Of a DNA stretch of 64,000 nt, positions 35,580 through 42,813 are shown piece after piece (the stretch's first letter is position 1; the number at the start of each line of letters is the position of its first letter). Origin of the DNA: Flavobacterium humidisoli (GTDB lineage: Bacteria; Bacteroidota; Bacteroidia; Flavobacteriales; Flavobacteriaceae); the NCBI RefSeq assembly GCF_023272795.1, contig NZ_CP096829.1, forward strand, positions 3,224,001-3,288,000. Direction: 5' to 3'. A model generated the notes under the pieces. It worked only from the letters and a program-made list of their open reading frames with translations. It was not told the origin of the DNA and ran no database searches. The translations under genes and the position numbers were made by a program.

Positions 35580-35660
35580 CCTCCAATTCTTATCATAAGT
35601 TTCTATCATTAGCAATGGAGTAGGTTATGCAAAAAATCAATTAAGGAATAAATTTAATGT
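35580..35660 (+). pseudogene. 3' fragment of a second metzincin effector copy
   Basis: The DNA CCTCCAATTCTTATCATAAG and the following GCAATGGAGTA align with the last ~75 bases of the intact effector gene (34512-34586), including the stop region and the approach to the next ATG. In the remnant the frame is broken by a stop where the effector has Trp (TGG to TAG). It lies in front of immunity copy 2 just as the intact effector lies in front of copy 1, so the effector-immunity pair was once duplicated. Confidence 0.7.
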
Positions 35661-35736
35661 GTAGAATTTATAATTAATGGCTTATTTTTCTTTAAATATC
35701 ATTACTCATATAAAATTCAATATTTAAAAATTTAAA

Positions 35737-36423
35737 ATGAAAAATAAAATTTTATTGTATGTTGTTTTTTTTGCGATATGTAGCTGTAAACCTCAAAATA
35801 GCAAACAAGAAAAAATCGAAAAAATTAAACTAAACAGTAGGGAAAATGAATATAAGAAATTGGTCAACAAAGAATTTGAAAAATTTGACATCAATAGATT
35901 TAATAAGCACAAATATGAATCAGGAGATTATATATATGTCCTAAATGATGGAACGCAAATAAATGAATATGGAAATGAGGAAAGTGGATATTTTAGCGAA
36001 CAAAAGCCTAGAAAATCATTATTTGTAATATCTAAAGGGTATTATATTAATTCAGGAATTCGTGCAAAAGGAGTAAAGTTTGGAAATGTTGGATGTGTTT
36101 TAGGAATTTGGTATGAATTTGATGAAAACGGAAGGCTAGTTAAAGAAACAGATTTTGATAAACCATTTAAGATTACTATTTATGACATTATAGAGTTCTT
36201 AAAAAATAGTGATGTTGATTTATATGCTAATACTACATCGGTAAATAGATTTTATGATGAAAAAACGAAAAAAGGAACTTGGACTTTACACTATTTGGGA
36301 AAATTTAATGATGATAGTGGTAAATTAATCGTCAAAATCGATGATGAATCAAGAAAGGTACAAGAAGTTATTAAAATTACTGGAAGACGAGGAGAGAAAG
36401 AAATTATTTTTGAGAAAAAATAA
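35737..36423 (+). CDS. lipoprotein, immunity paralogue (copy 2, orphan)
   Basis: 228 residues, same length as copy 1, with an early lipobox-like CSC after a hydrophobic stretch. Shared blocks include YFSE/YFSQ, ISKGYY/ISKGFY, GIWYEFDENG, DKPFKIT, YDEKTKKGTW and GEKEIIF. Its own effector has decayed to the fragment at 35580, so it is an orphan immunity gene. The mature regions differ enough that it may protect against a variant effector of neighbouring strains. Confidence 0.72.
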   Translation: MKNKILLYVVFFAICSCKPQNSKQEKIEKIKLNSRENEYKKLVNKEFEKFDINRFNKHKYESGDYIYVLNDGTQINEYGNEESGYFSEQKPRKSLFVISKGYYINSGIRAKGVKFGNVGCVLGIWYEFDENGRLVKETDFDKPFKITIYDIIEFLKNSDVDLYANTTSVNRFYDEKTKKGTWTLHYLGKFNDDSGKLIVKIDDESRKVQEVIKITGRRGEKEIIFEKK

Positions 36424-36530
36424 TTTTTTTAATTGTTCGTCTGGAATTTATCTAGAAATCAATTACTTTATTTTCTTCTCGATAAATACTTCTGTATTAA
36501 AAGTCATACGAAAACGACAATTAGGATGAA

Positions 36531-36569
36531 ATGAAAAACATAATTTTATTATACTTTTTTGTTATGTGA
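36531..36569 (+). pseudogene. truncated 5' end of an immunity lipoprotein gene (remnant B)
   Basis: The ATG opens 12 codons (MKN-ILLYFF pattern) and a TGA. It is the counterpart of remnant A at 35380, with one extra base change creating an earlier stop. It abuts the second REP-like element. Confidence 0.6.
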
Positions 36570-36572
36570 CGT

Positions 36573-36645
36573 GTAGCATCTCGTTCGTGATATTTGTTAA
36601 AAATAACTAAAATTGGGTGCACGAGCGAGATGCTCGCGTGAGCAG
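36573..36645. repeat. REP-like palindromic element, copy B
   Basis: GCATCTCGTTCGTG pairs with CACGAGCGAGATGC (one G-T pair), followed by CTCGCGTGAG. It is the same structure as copy A at 35422-35494. Confidence 0.8.
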
Positions 36646-36648
36646 GAG

Positions 36649-36720
36649 AATGCTTTTAACAATGACAATTTTGAAGATACTGCTGAGAATCTTAAAACTA
36701 TAAATGTTTATTTAGAATAA
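36649..36720 (+). pseudogene. 3' ORF fragment after REP-like copy B
   Basis: An open frame runs out of the REP-like element for 23 codons (FNNDNFEDTAENLKTI region) and ends in TAA at 36718-36720. By analogy with the Tae4-like fragment in the same position after copy A, it may be the end of another lost effector or immunity gene. No family is recognised, and chance is possible. Confidence 0.3.
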
Positions 36721-36788
36721 AGAACCGACAATTTAAAATCAAACACTATAAATATTCATTTTTTATTAAATAGAATTAAAATAAAACA

Positions 36789-38630
36789 ATGAGACAAGAT
36801 CGAATAAAAGACAGAGTACTAAAAAGAGCAGCTAGGTCATGGGGCTTTTCAGATGTGGAGATGGAAACATCTTTTGATCCTGTGGTATCAATGATGCTAA
36901 ATGCATTGTCTTATGAGTTGGAGAAAGTAGCTCATGAGCTCGAAGACTCAAAAACCCGCGTAGTGGAAAGGGTTTTAGAAATCATGTTTCCAGAAGTTAC
37001 GGCAGGAGTGAAGCCGGCAAGAGCAATATTACATGCATTGCCATTAGAAAATAATATGAAAGTTTCCTTGCAGAATCAAATGTCGGCAAATCGAAGAATT
37101 CATAATATTTACAATCCTTTAGCTCCAATAACCAAAGAAATAGCGCTTTCGCCAACATTAGAAGTAAAACTATCTTCTGCTGAGGTAAAGTATATTGCGT
37201 ACGAGAGAAACTTATTCGAAATTTCGAATCTCTTTTATAAAGATTCGATTCGAGATTATAAGCATTCTCTTCCTTCTGGTATCGTATTTATGGGCATTGA
37301 ATTGAAAAATCCAAAAGCATTGGATTTGGAAGATTTAATGCTGTACATAGATATTAAAAATACGCATCAGAAAGAGATGTTTCATTACTACCTGAAACAA
37401 ATGAAGTGTTTTCAGGATGATTTGCAAATTACGGTACAAGAGGGATATAATGTTCCTATAAATAACATTGATATAGAAAACATTATAAACCGTAATTATA
37501 CGCATTTGAGCGAGATAATGCAGGAAGTAAATGAGTTTTATTTTGATAATTTTTACACACTAAAAGGAGAATTAAAACATAAGCCTATTAGTGAATATGG
37601 AGAAGAATACAAATGTTTTGAAGCGATAACAAATAGAAATGATAATCCTATTATTTGGGTGAAGATGGTTTTTCCAGAATCTTTAATTCCTCAAATATTA
37701 GATAATGTTTCTTTTACTGCAAATTGCTTTCCGGTAATTAATAAAAAGAAGCATATTATAAATAAAACGCTTGGTAATTTCTTGTCGTACATTGCATTGG
37801 AAACAGATAATAATATCTATTTGGATGTTGATACTGTTGTCGATGGATTCAATAATCATTATGAAATAAAAGAATTTAAAGATGGTGTTATTGAAGAAGG
37901 AAATGCAGTATTAAGAACGGGTGGAGTTTCTAGATTTGATTCTAGAAGTGCATCAGAACTGCTTCAAAACGTATTAGATCTTTTAAAAGATGAAAGTTCT
38001 TCTTTTGCAGGTTTAGGAAAAGATTTTATGAATAGCTCTTTGGTTGAAATTAATCAGCTTTTGGCCTCTGTAGAACAGCAGGCTAAAGAAAGTAGTTTTT
38101 CTAAAAATAATGATCCTTATTTAATGATTAAACCTAAATTTGAGGAATCTTTAGGGAAATCATTTTCAATACATTATTGGTCTACTTGTGCAGAAGCGGG
38201 GAATGATATAAAAGCAGGAACTGTTTTAGAAACCAAAGAAGATTTGCAGTTTGTAAGCAAAGAAGCCGTACTGATTACCAATACGGTTGGTGGAATGAAC
38301 AAACAAAATAATAAAGATAGAATCTTAGCATATCGTAATGCTTTGTTAACACGTGGCAGAATTGTGACGTTTGCAGATATTAAAGCATTTGGATTTAATC
38401 ATTTTAAAAGTTGCATTTTAGATATTAAAATAGAAAAAGGAACTCGAAAAGAGATCTCTGTAAAAGCAGGTTTTAGCCGAACGGTCGATATTCATTTAAA
38501 AGTAAATCCGATTGAGAAAGAGTATCTATCAGCAACCGAATGGGATTATTTGTGTGAAAGTTTTATGAAGAACTTAAAAAATAGATCTTCAAACGTATTT
38601 CCGTATCGTCTTTTTATAGAAAATGAATAA
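36789..38630 (+). CDS. tssF: T6SS baseplate subunit TssF
   Basis: 613 residues, the usual TssF length. The N-terminus DRVLKRAARSWGFSD, followed by FDPVVSMMLNALSYELEKV and RVLEIMFPE, is typical of the family. The C-terminal RGRIVTFADIKAFGFNHF segment is the gp6-like wedge part. It dimerises and joins TssG in the baseplate wedge. It closes the locus on the right, separated from the other core genes by the effector/immunity array, and is followed by a terminator. Confidence 0.88.
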   Translation: MRQDRIKDRVLKRAARSWGFSDVEMETSFDPVVSMMLNALSYELEKVAHELEDSKTRVVERVLEIMFPEVTAGVKPARAILHALPLENNMKVSLQNQMSANRRIHNIYNPLAPITKEIALSPTLEVKLSSAEVKYIAYERNLFEISNLFYKDSIRDYKHSLPSGIVFMGIELKNPKALDLEDLMLYIDIKNTHQKEMFHYYLKQMKCFQDDLQITVQEGYNVPINNIDIENIINRNYTHLSEIMQEVNEFYFDNFYTLKGELKHKPISEYGEEYKCFEAITNRNDNPIIWVKMVFPESLIPQILDNVSFTANCFPVINKKKHIINKTLGNFLSYIALETDNNIYLDVDTVVDGFNNHYEIKEFKDGVIEEGNAVLRTGGVSRFDSRSASELLQNVLDLLKDESSSFAGLGKDFMNSSLVEINQLLASVEQQAKESSFSKNNDPYLMIKPKFEESLGKSFSIHYWSTCAEAGNDIKAGTVLETKEDLQFVSKEAVLITNTVGGMNKQNNKDRILAYRNALLTRGRIVTFADIKAFGFNHFKSCILDIKIEKGTRKEISVKAGFSRTVDIHLKVNPIEKEYLSATEWDYLCESFMKNLKNRSSNVFPYRLFIENE

Positions 38631-38634
38631 ACAT

Positions 38635-38667
38635 AAAACGCCAGAAACTTAAAGTTCTGGCGTTTTT
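38635..38667. terminator. bidirectional terminator closing the T6SS locus
   Basis: AAAACGCCAGAA / TTCTGGCGTTTT stem with an 8-base loop, between tssF (+) and the convergent peroxidase gene (-). It is nearly identical to the hairpin at 9870, differing by one A in the loop. Confidence 0.9.
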
Positions 38668-38692
38668 GATTTACTGAAATCTATTTTGGTTT

Positions 38693-40477
38693 TTATTGGT
38701 ATTTTTTGTCCGTAAGTGTTTTCATAAAAGCAACAAGTGCTTTTTCTTCCATTTTAGTCATTTTTAGTTCATCAAATGGCAGTGTTTGGTTTTCGACTTC
38801 GTAGCCTAAACCTTGACCGCCTCCTTTGTTGTAAAAATCAACGACTTCTTCTAAAGTCTTAAAAACACCATTGTGCATATAAGGAGCTGTTATGGCTGCA
38901 TTTCGAACCGTTGGAGTTTTAAAAGCGCCAACCAATTGAGGCATTTTATTGTATAAATATCGCCCTTGATCTACGCTCAATTTCTTACCGGAAACATCTT
39001 GAGGAGTCCCGATAACTTCATGTTCGCTTTTAGAATAACTCGGAGGAACAGTTCCGTTAAACAAAGGAGTAAAGTGACAGGTGGCACATTTTGCTTTTCC
39101 CATAAAGAGATTCATTCCTTCTATTTCCTGATTGTTCAAAGCGTTTTTGTTTCCTCTCATGTATTCGTCAAATCTTGAATCGAAAGCATTTAAAGAACGT
39201 ACATAACTCGCAATAGCATTTTGAATCTGCCAGGCTTCAGGTTTTGAAGTTTTTGGAAATGCTTTCTTGAAAAGGCTGATATATTCGTTATTCAATAGAA
39301 TTTTAGCATGAATGGCATCCATTGAGCCATGCATTTCATCTTTATTCTGAATTACATCTACACTTTGCTTCTCTAAGTCTAATTGGCGCATATCCCAAAA
39401 TTGAGCATTTTGTAAAGAAGCATACGTAAGAGTAGGTGTGTTTCGTGCAAGATTAGATCCTGTTAATGAAACGTTTGTTTTTAAACCATCTGTAAATGCT
39501 TTTTCTGGATGATGGCAACTTGCACAGCTTCTGTCGTTATTTTTTGAAAGGTTGGTGTCATAAAACAGTTTTTCTCCCAATTTAGCTTTATCTGTTGTGT
39601 AATTGTAATCTTTAGAAAGTACAAACGCATTTACATCAAAGGCATTTTTGTCAAACAAAGTTTCAATTTCGGGTTTTAATGGACTTGTTTTTTTTACGTT
39701 TTTAATGTTCAGTTCTTTCTGAAAAGTTTTAATTTTTTTCGAAATCGGATTCAAATATTCTGTAATAAAAAAGGCTCTGTCAAAAGCATTGAAATTATTG
39801 TTTTCTTTACAATATTGCTGTGCTGCTGCGATTAACTTCTTTAAATCTACTAATGATTTATTATCGGAATTAATGATTTCAAGAGGTTTAGAAATTGATA
39901 ATAAACTTTCTCCCGCCTCAGGAATTGAAGATTGTAAAATTGGACTGTCAAAACCTGTAATTCCTAAAGCAATAACACGAAATATATTTTGTTCAAGTGC
40001 ATCCAAAACATAATCATCAGAAATAGTGATTACTTCAAATGTAGTTTTCAACTGCTTTATGTTAGATTGAAAAATATTCAATTCTCTTATTACATTTTCT
40101 TTATCTTCGATTTTATATTCAGGATAAATCATATCTTCGATTACTTGAAAACCATGTGGCTCAAAAGATCTGTTTTCTTCCAATTCCATTTCATCCAAGG
40201 CTGGGCCATTCATAAAGCGAGCCGTTTCAGGAATAAAATACTCAATTGCCCATTCTACTTTTTTATAGAATAAACGTGATTTTTTAAACTGTTCTACAAT
40301 TTCGTTTGGAGAAGCATTGCGATCTACAAGCTTTTGAAATTGGATAATTTCATTGCTTAATTTGTTTAAGTCAACAAGAAGATTCTGGTTGATTGTTGTT
40401 TTGGAAGTTTCCTTTTTTTGACATGAAAAGAACAAACAAAGGGCTAAAAATAGAAATGAAAAATATTTTAATTTCAT
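38693..40477 (-). CDS. di-haem cytochrome c peroxidase (MauG/CcpA family) lipoprotein
   Basis: 594 residues. The lipobox is LFFSC at residues 15-19. A helical N-terminal domain of about 240 residues, of unknown type, precedes the peroxidase core. Two haem sites are visible: CASCH at 318-322 and CATCH at 464-468. The distal Met candidate is in APYMHNGVF (about 533-539). It reduces hydrogen peroxide with electrons from small cytochromes, or oxidises a partner protein, in the periplasm. The N-terminal extension makes it longer than classical CcpA (about 350). It is 67 bases downstream of the PhoX-like gene on the same strand. Confidence 0.86.
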   Translation of the reverse strand: MKLKYFSFLFLALCLFFSCQKKETSKTTINQNLLVDLNKLSNEIIQFQKLVDRNASPNEIVEQFKKSRLFYKKVEWAIEYFIPETARFMNGPALDEMELEENRSFEPHGFQVIEDMIYPEYKIEDKENVIRELNIFQSNIKQLKTTFEVITISDDYVLDALEQNIFRVIALGITGFDSPILQSSIPEAGESLLSISKPLEIINSDNKSLVDLKKLIAAAQQYCKENNNFNAFDRAFFITEYLNPISKKIKTFQKELNIKNVKKTSPLKPEIETLFDKNAFDVNAFVLSKDYNYTTDKAKLGEKLFYDTNLSKNNDRSCASCHHPEKAFTDGLKTNVSLTGSNLARNTPTLTYASLQNAQFWDMRQLDLEKQSVDVIQNKDEMHGSMDAIHAKILLNNEYISLFKKAFPKTSKPEAWQIQNAIASYVRSLNAFDSRFDEYMRGNKNALNNQEIEGMNLFMGKAKCATCHFTPLFNGTVPPSYSKSEHEVIGTPQDVSGKKLSVDQGRYLYNKMPQLVGAFKTPTVRNAAITAPYMHNGVFKTLEEVVDFYNKGGGQGLGYEVENQTLPFDELKMTKMEEKALVAFMKTLTDKKYQ

Positions 40478-40494
40478 AATAGTGTTTTAATAGA

Positions 40495-40523
40495 AACAAC
40501 CCTTATCGAAAATAAGGGTTGTT
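40495..40523. terminator. hairpin between the PhoX-like gene and the peroxidase gene
   Basis: Perfect 12-base stem AACAACCCTTAT / ATAAGGGTTGTT with a 5-base loop. The T tract after it on the minus strand is weak, so it may be a partial terminator or an mRNA end-stabilising structure. Confidence 0.6.
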
Positions 40524-40544
40524 AATAGATTTAGGCTGAAATTA

Positions 40545-42020
40545 TTATCTCTGTACGTTTCTTATAATTACAGTTTGTCCACCCTCTTTGTTGGTTTGAG
40601 TTCCCGAACCGTCTGCATTTTTGAATGCATCACTTTGCCATGTGTGCGGGTGAATGTTTACTGTAAAAGTATCTGGAACGCCAATGATATCTGAAATATC
40701 TTCCATAGCACCAAACTCCCAGCTTCCTAATCTCATTTCGCCAGTTTGGTTGTATAAAGTATTCCAGGCTGCATCGGTTCTTTTGTGGTTCATGTTTAAC
40801 CAAGGTTTATTTTGCTTCGTAGCAATGCTATATTGCCAGATATATGAATCGTGTTTAGCATCGGCGTAGTAGCTGTCACCATCCTCTTGAATGTAAACGT
40901 AGTTTTCAGTTACACATAAGTTATCTGGGTTAATGATTCCAGTTCCTGGTGTGCTGTCACCTTCAACAGCTAGTTCTAAAGTTCCTTTTAACGGATTTGT
41001 AGCATCTAGTTTCACTTTGTAAACTCTTCCCCACATCGTGTAACCGTCAACAGGAGCATTGTTGGTTGCTTGACCTGTAGCAGTAAAATAAACTTCTCTA
41101 TTGTTGCTTGCGCTTCCTTTTCTGTAATCTACATCTTCAACTCTAGAAAAACGAATTGCTTTTAATTCGTTAACAGTTGTATTGATAACAGCGCCGGTAA
41201 GATTTTTTGCATTTGGAATTTCAACAAATTCAACTGGATAACTGTTATTTAATTTGATATCAGTTTCAACTTGATTGCCATCGGTTCTTTTTAAAGCATA
41301 TAATTTTCCGTTAGACAAATCGCCAACAGTACTTACATACATAATTAATTGTCCAGCACTTACGTGTGAAGTCGCGTACGACTGATCTTCGCCAATTAGT
41401 ATAACAGTTTTCCCTGGATAAGCTTCTTTAGGAAGCGGAACAGCATTTTCCATACTCGCTTTTCCTAAAGCTGGTAAAACCCTATCTTTTCTTGCTTTAT
41501 CTGAAGATTGTCCCAACGGATTGATTCCGTGTACCATACTTTCTTGTCCGCTTTCGCCAGCAGTTAAGAAGATTGGTCCAAATCCGTGAATTTCTGGAGT
41601 TGCCAATGTAGCAGAACATAAACGAGTTAAGCCACCAACACCATCAACAATATAATCACCTTTTACAGGTTTAAAAGTTTTGTCTAAATAAACTCTTGAT
41701 ACAGATTGAAGAATTTCGTGGTTAGTAATCATGATATATCCATCACCATTTGGATTTTTCATTAATCCAGCTCCATCAGGCTGTGCGCCATAAACAAAAG
41801 AAGGAGATTCTGGAAGAACATCTGTACTAGCAATTAAAGTACTGATTTTTAGATTTTCAAAACCTGTCATTGGATAAACAAAAGGTGGCACTTTTGAATG
41901 CGAAGTAAAATCGATACTAGCATTTACACTATTCGAATCTTTGTCATCATTTTGGCAGCTTATTACAGAAAGGCCTGCAATTCCAAGCAAGGTAATTGAT
42001 TTTAAAAAGTTAGCTTTCAT
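40545..42020 (-). CDS. PhoX/DUF839-like lipoprotein (predicted beta-propeller phosphatase family)
   Basis: 491 residues from the ATG at 42020; an in-frame start at 42071 would put 17 charged residues before the signal. The lipobox is VISC. PhoX-like segments: ITNHEILQSVSRVY, GQESMVHGINPLG, EDQSYATSH, RVEDVDYRKG with REVYFTATG, and INPDNLCVTENYVYIQEDG. PhoX enzymes are Ca/Fe-dependent phosphomonoesterases made when phosphate is scarce. Not every metal ligand can be confirmed by eye. A TAGCTTTG box lies about 30 bases upstream. Confidence 0.7.
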   Translation of the reverse strand: MKANFLKSITLLGIAGLSVISCQNDDKDSNSVNASIDFTSHSKVPPFVYPMTGFENLKISTLIASTDVLPESPSFVYGAQPDGAGLMKNPNGDGYIMITNHEILQSVSRVYLDKTFKPVKGDYIVDGVGGLTRLCSATLATPEIHGFGPIFLTAGESGQESMVHGINPLGQSSDKARKDRVLPALGKASMENAVPLPKEAYPGKTVILIGEDQSYATSHVSAGQLIMYVSTVGDLSNGKLYALKRTDGNQVETDIKLNNSYPVEFVEIPNAKNLTGAVINTTVNELKAIRFSRVEDVDYRKGSASNNREVYFTATGQATNNAPVDGYTMWGRVYKVKLDATNPLKGTLELAVEGDSTPGTGIINPDNLCVTENYVYIQEDGDSYYADAKHDSYIWQYSIATKQNKPWLNMNHKRTDAAWNTLYNQTGEMRLGSWEFGAMEDISDIIGVPDTFTVNIHPHTWQSDAFKNADGSGTQTNKEGGQTVIIRNVQR

Positions 42021-42049
42021 AATTGTTTTTTTGTTTTTTTTGATTAGAA

Positions 42050-42057
42050 CAAAGCTA
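42050..42057 (-). promoter_or_regulatory. TAnnTTTG-type -7 box upstream of the PhoX-like gene
   Basis: TAGCTTTG on the minus strand, 30 bases before the chosen ATG. The -33 region has only CTG at 18 bases upstream, so the promoter is partial to consensus. The gap 42021-42178 otherwise holds nothing recognised. Confidence 0.4.
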
Positions 42058-42178
42058 TCTTTCAAAAACAAAATACAGGTTATGGCTATTTTTCTTTTTT
42101 GCTAATTTTTATAAGTCTAGTATTACTAAATGGTAAATTATAGTACTTAAATGTAAAGTTAAGATTCATAAAAAAATC

Positions 42179-42811
42179 TTAAGGTTTGAAAAGCTGATTT
42201 AAATTAATTGCTTTTTTCTCTCGCAATTTCTTTACAATCTTAAGAAACGCAATGGCAGTAATGTAGGCATCACCAAGTGCTGTGTGGCGATCTTTTTTAG
42301 AAATATCAAATTTGTCTGCAAGATCATCTAAGGTATAATGATCCTTTCGTTCAAATAAATGAGATTGAATCAAAGTCTTTTTATACAAATAAGCTGTGTC
42401 TAAGGTTTTATTAGTGAGATGAGGAAGTCCGTTTCTTTCTAAAGCTTTATTAATCATGGTAACATCAAAAATAGTATGATGTGCAATGATAATGGAGTCT
42501 CCTAGAAAATCTAGAAACTGCTGCAACGCTTCTAATTCGGTTGGACGCTGGATCACAAATGCTTTTAGAATTCCATGAATTTGAGCGGTCGATTTATCGT
42601 AATGATCTTGTTCTAAATACACTTCGAAACTTTCTTGAATAGAAATAATACCATTCTGAAGAACTAATGCACCAATGCATAGAATACGGTCATTTTCGTA
42701 ATCAAAACCAGTTGTTTCGGTATCTAAAACCACAAAACGAGTTTCTTCGATCGTAATGCTTTCATCAAATAGATTGTTTTCCTCTTTTTTCCAAAAATTA
42801 AATAAACTCAT
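42179..42811 (-). CDS. DnaQ-like 3'-5' exonuclease (DEDDh)
   Basis: 210 residues. Exo I is FVVLDTETTGFD, Exo II contains IIAHHTIFDVTMI, and Exo III is KDRHTALGDAYITAIAFL with the His of DEDDh. It removes nucleotides from DNA or RNA 3' ends; relatives include the DNA polymerase III epsilon subunit and RNase T. It follows the DUF294 gene by 2 bases on the same strand, so the two are coupled. This pairing with a cNMP/CBS/nucleotidyltransferase protein is a recurring one. Confidence 0.85.
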   Translation of the reverse strand: MSLFNFWKKEENNLFDESITIEETRFVVLDTETTGFDYENDRILCIGALVLQNGIISIQESFEVYLEQDHYDKSTAQIHGILKAFVIQRPTELEALQQFLDFLGDSIIIAHHTIFDVTMINKALERNGLPHLTNKTLDTAYLYKKTLIQSHLFERKDHYTLDDLADKFDISKKDRHTALGDAYITAIAFLKIVKKLREKKAINLNQLFKP

Positions 42812-42813
42812 TG

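Larger units (their letters stand above)
36424..36655. repeat. direct repeat downstream of immunity copy 2 (unit B)
   Basis: Second copy of the unit at 35273-35508, same order of parts: ATTGTTCGTCTGG sequence, truncated lipoprotein start (ATG at 36531, stop after 12 codons), then REP-like element. After it, 36721-36788 is plain AT-rich leader for tssF. The whole 365-base gap has no active gene. Confidence 0.85.

Noticed and set aside
35422-36645. Insertion sequence between the two REP-like copies
   Set aside because: No transposase gene or target duplication is seen; the intact gene between them is an immunity paralogue.
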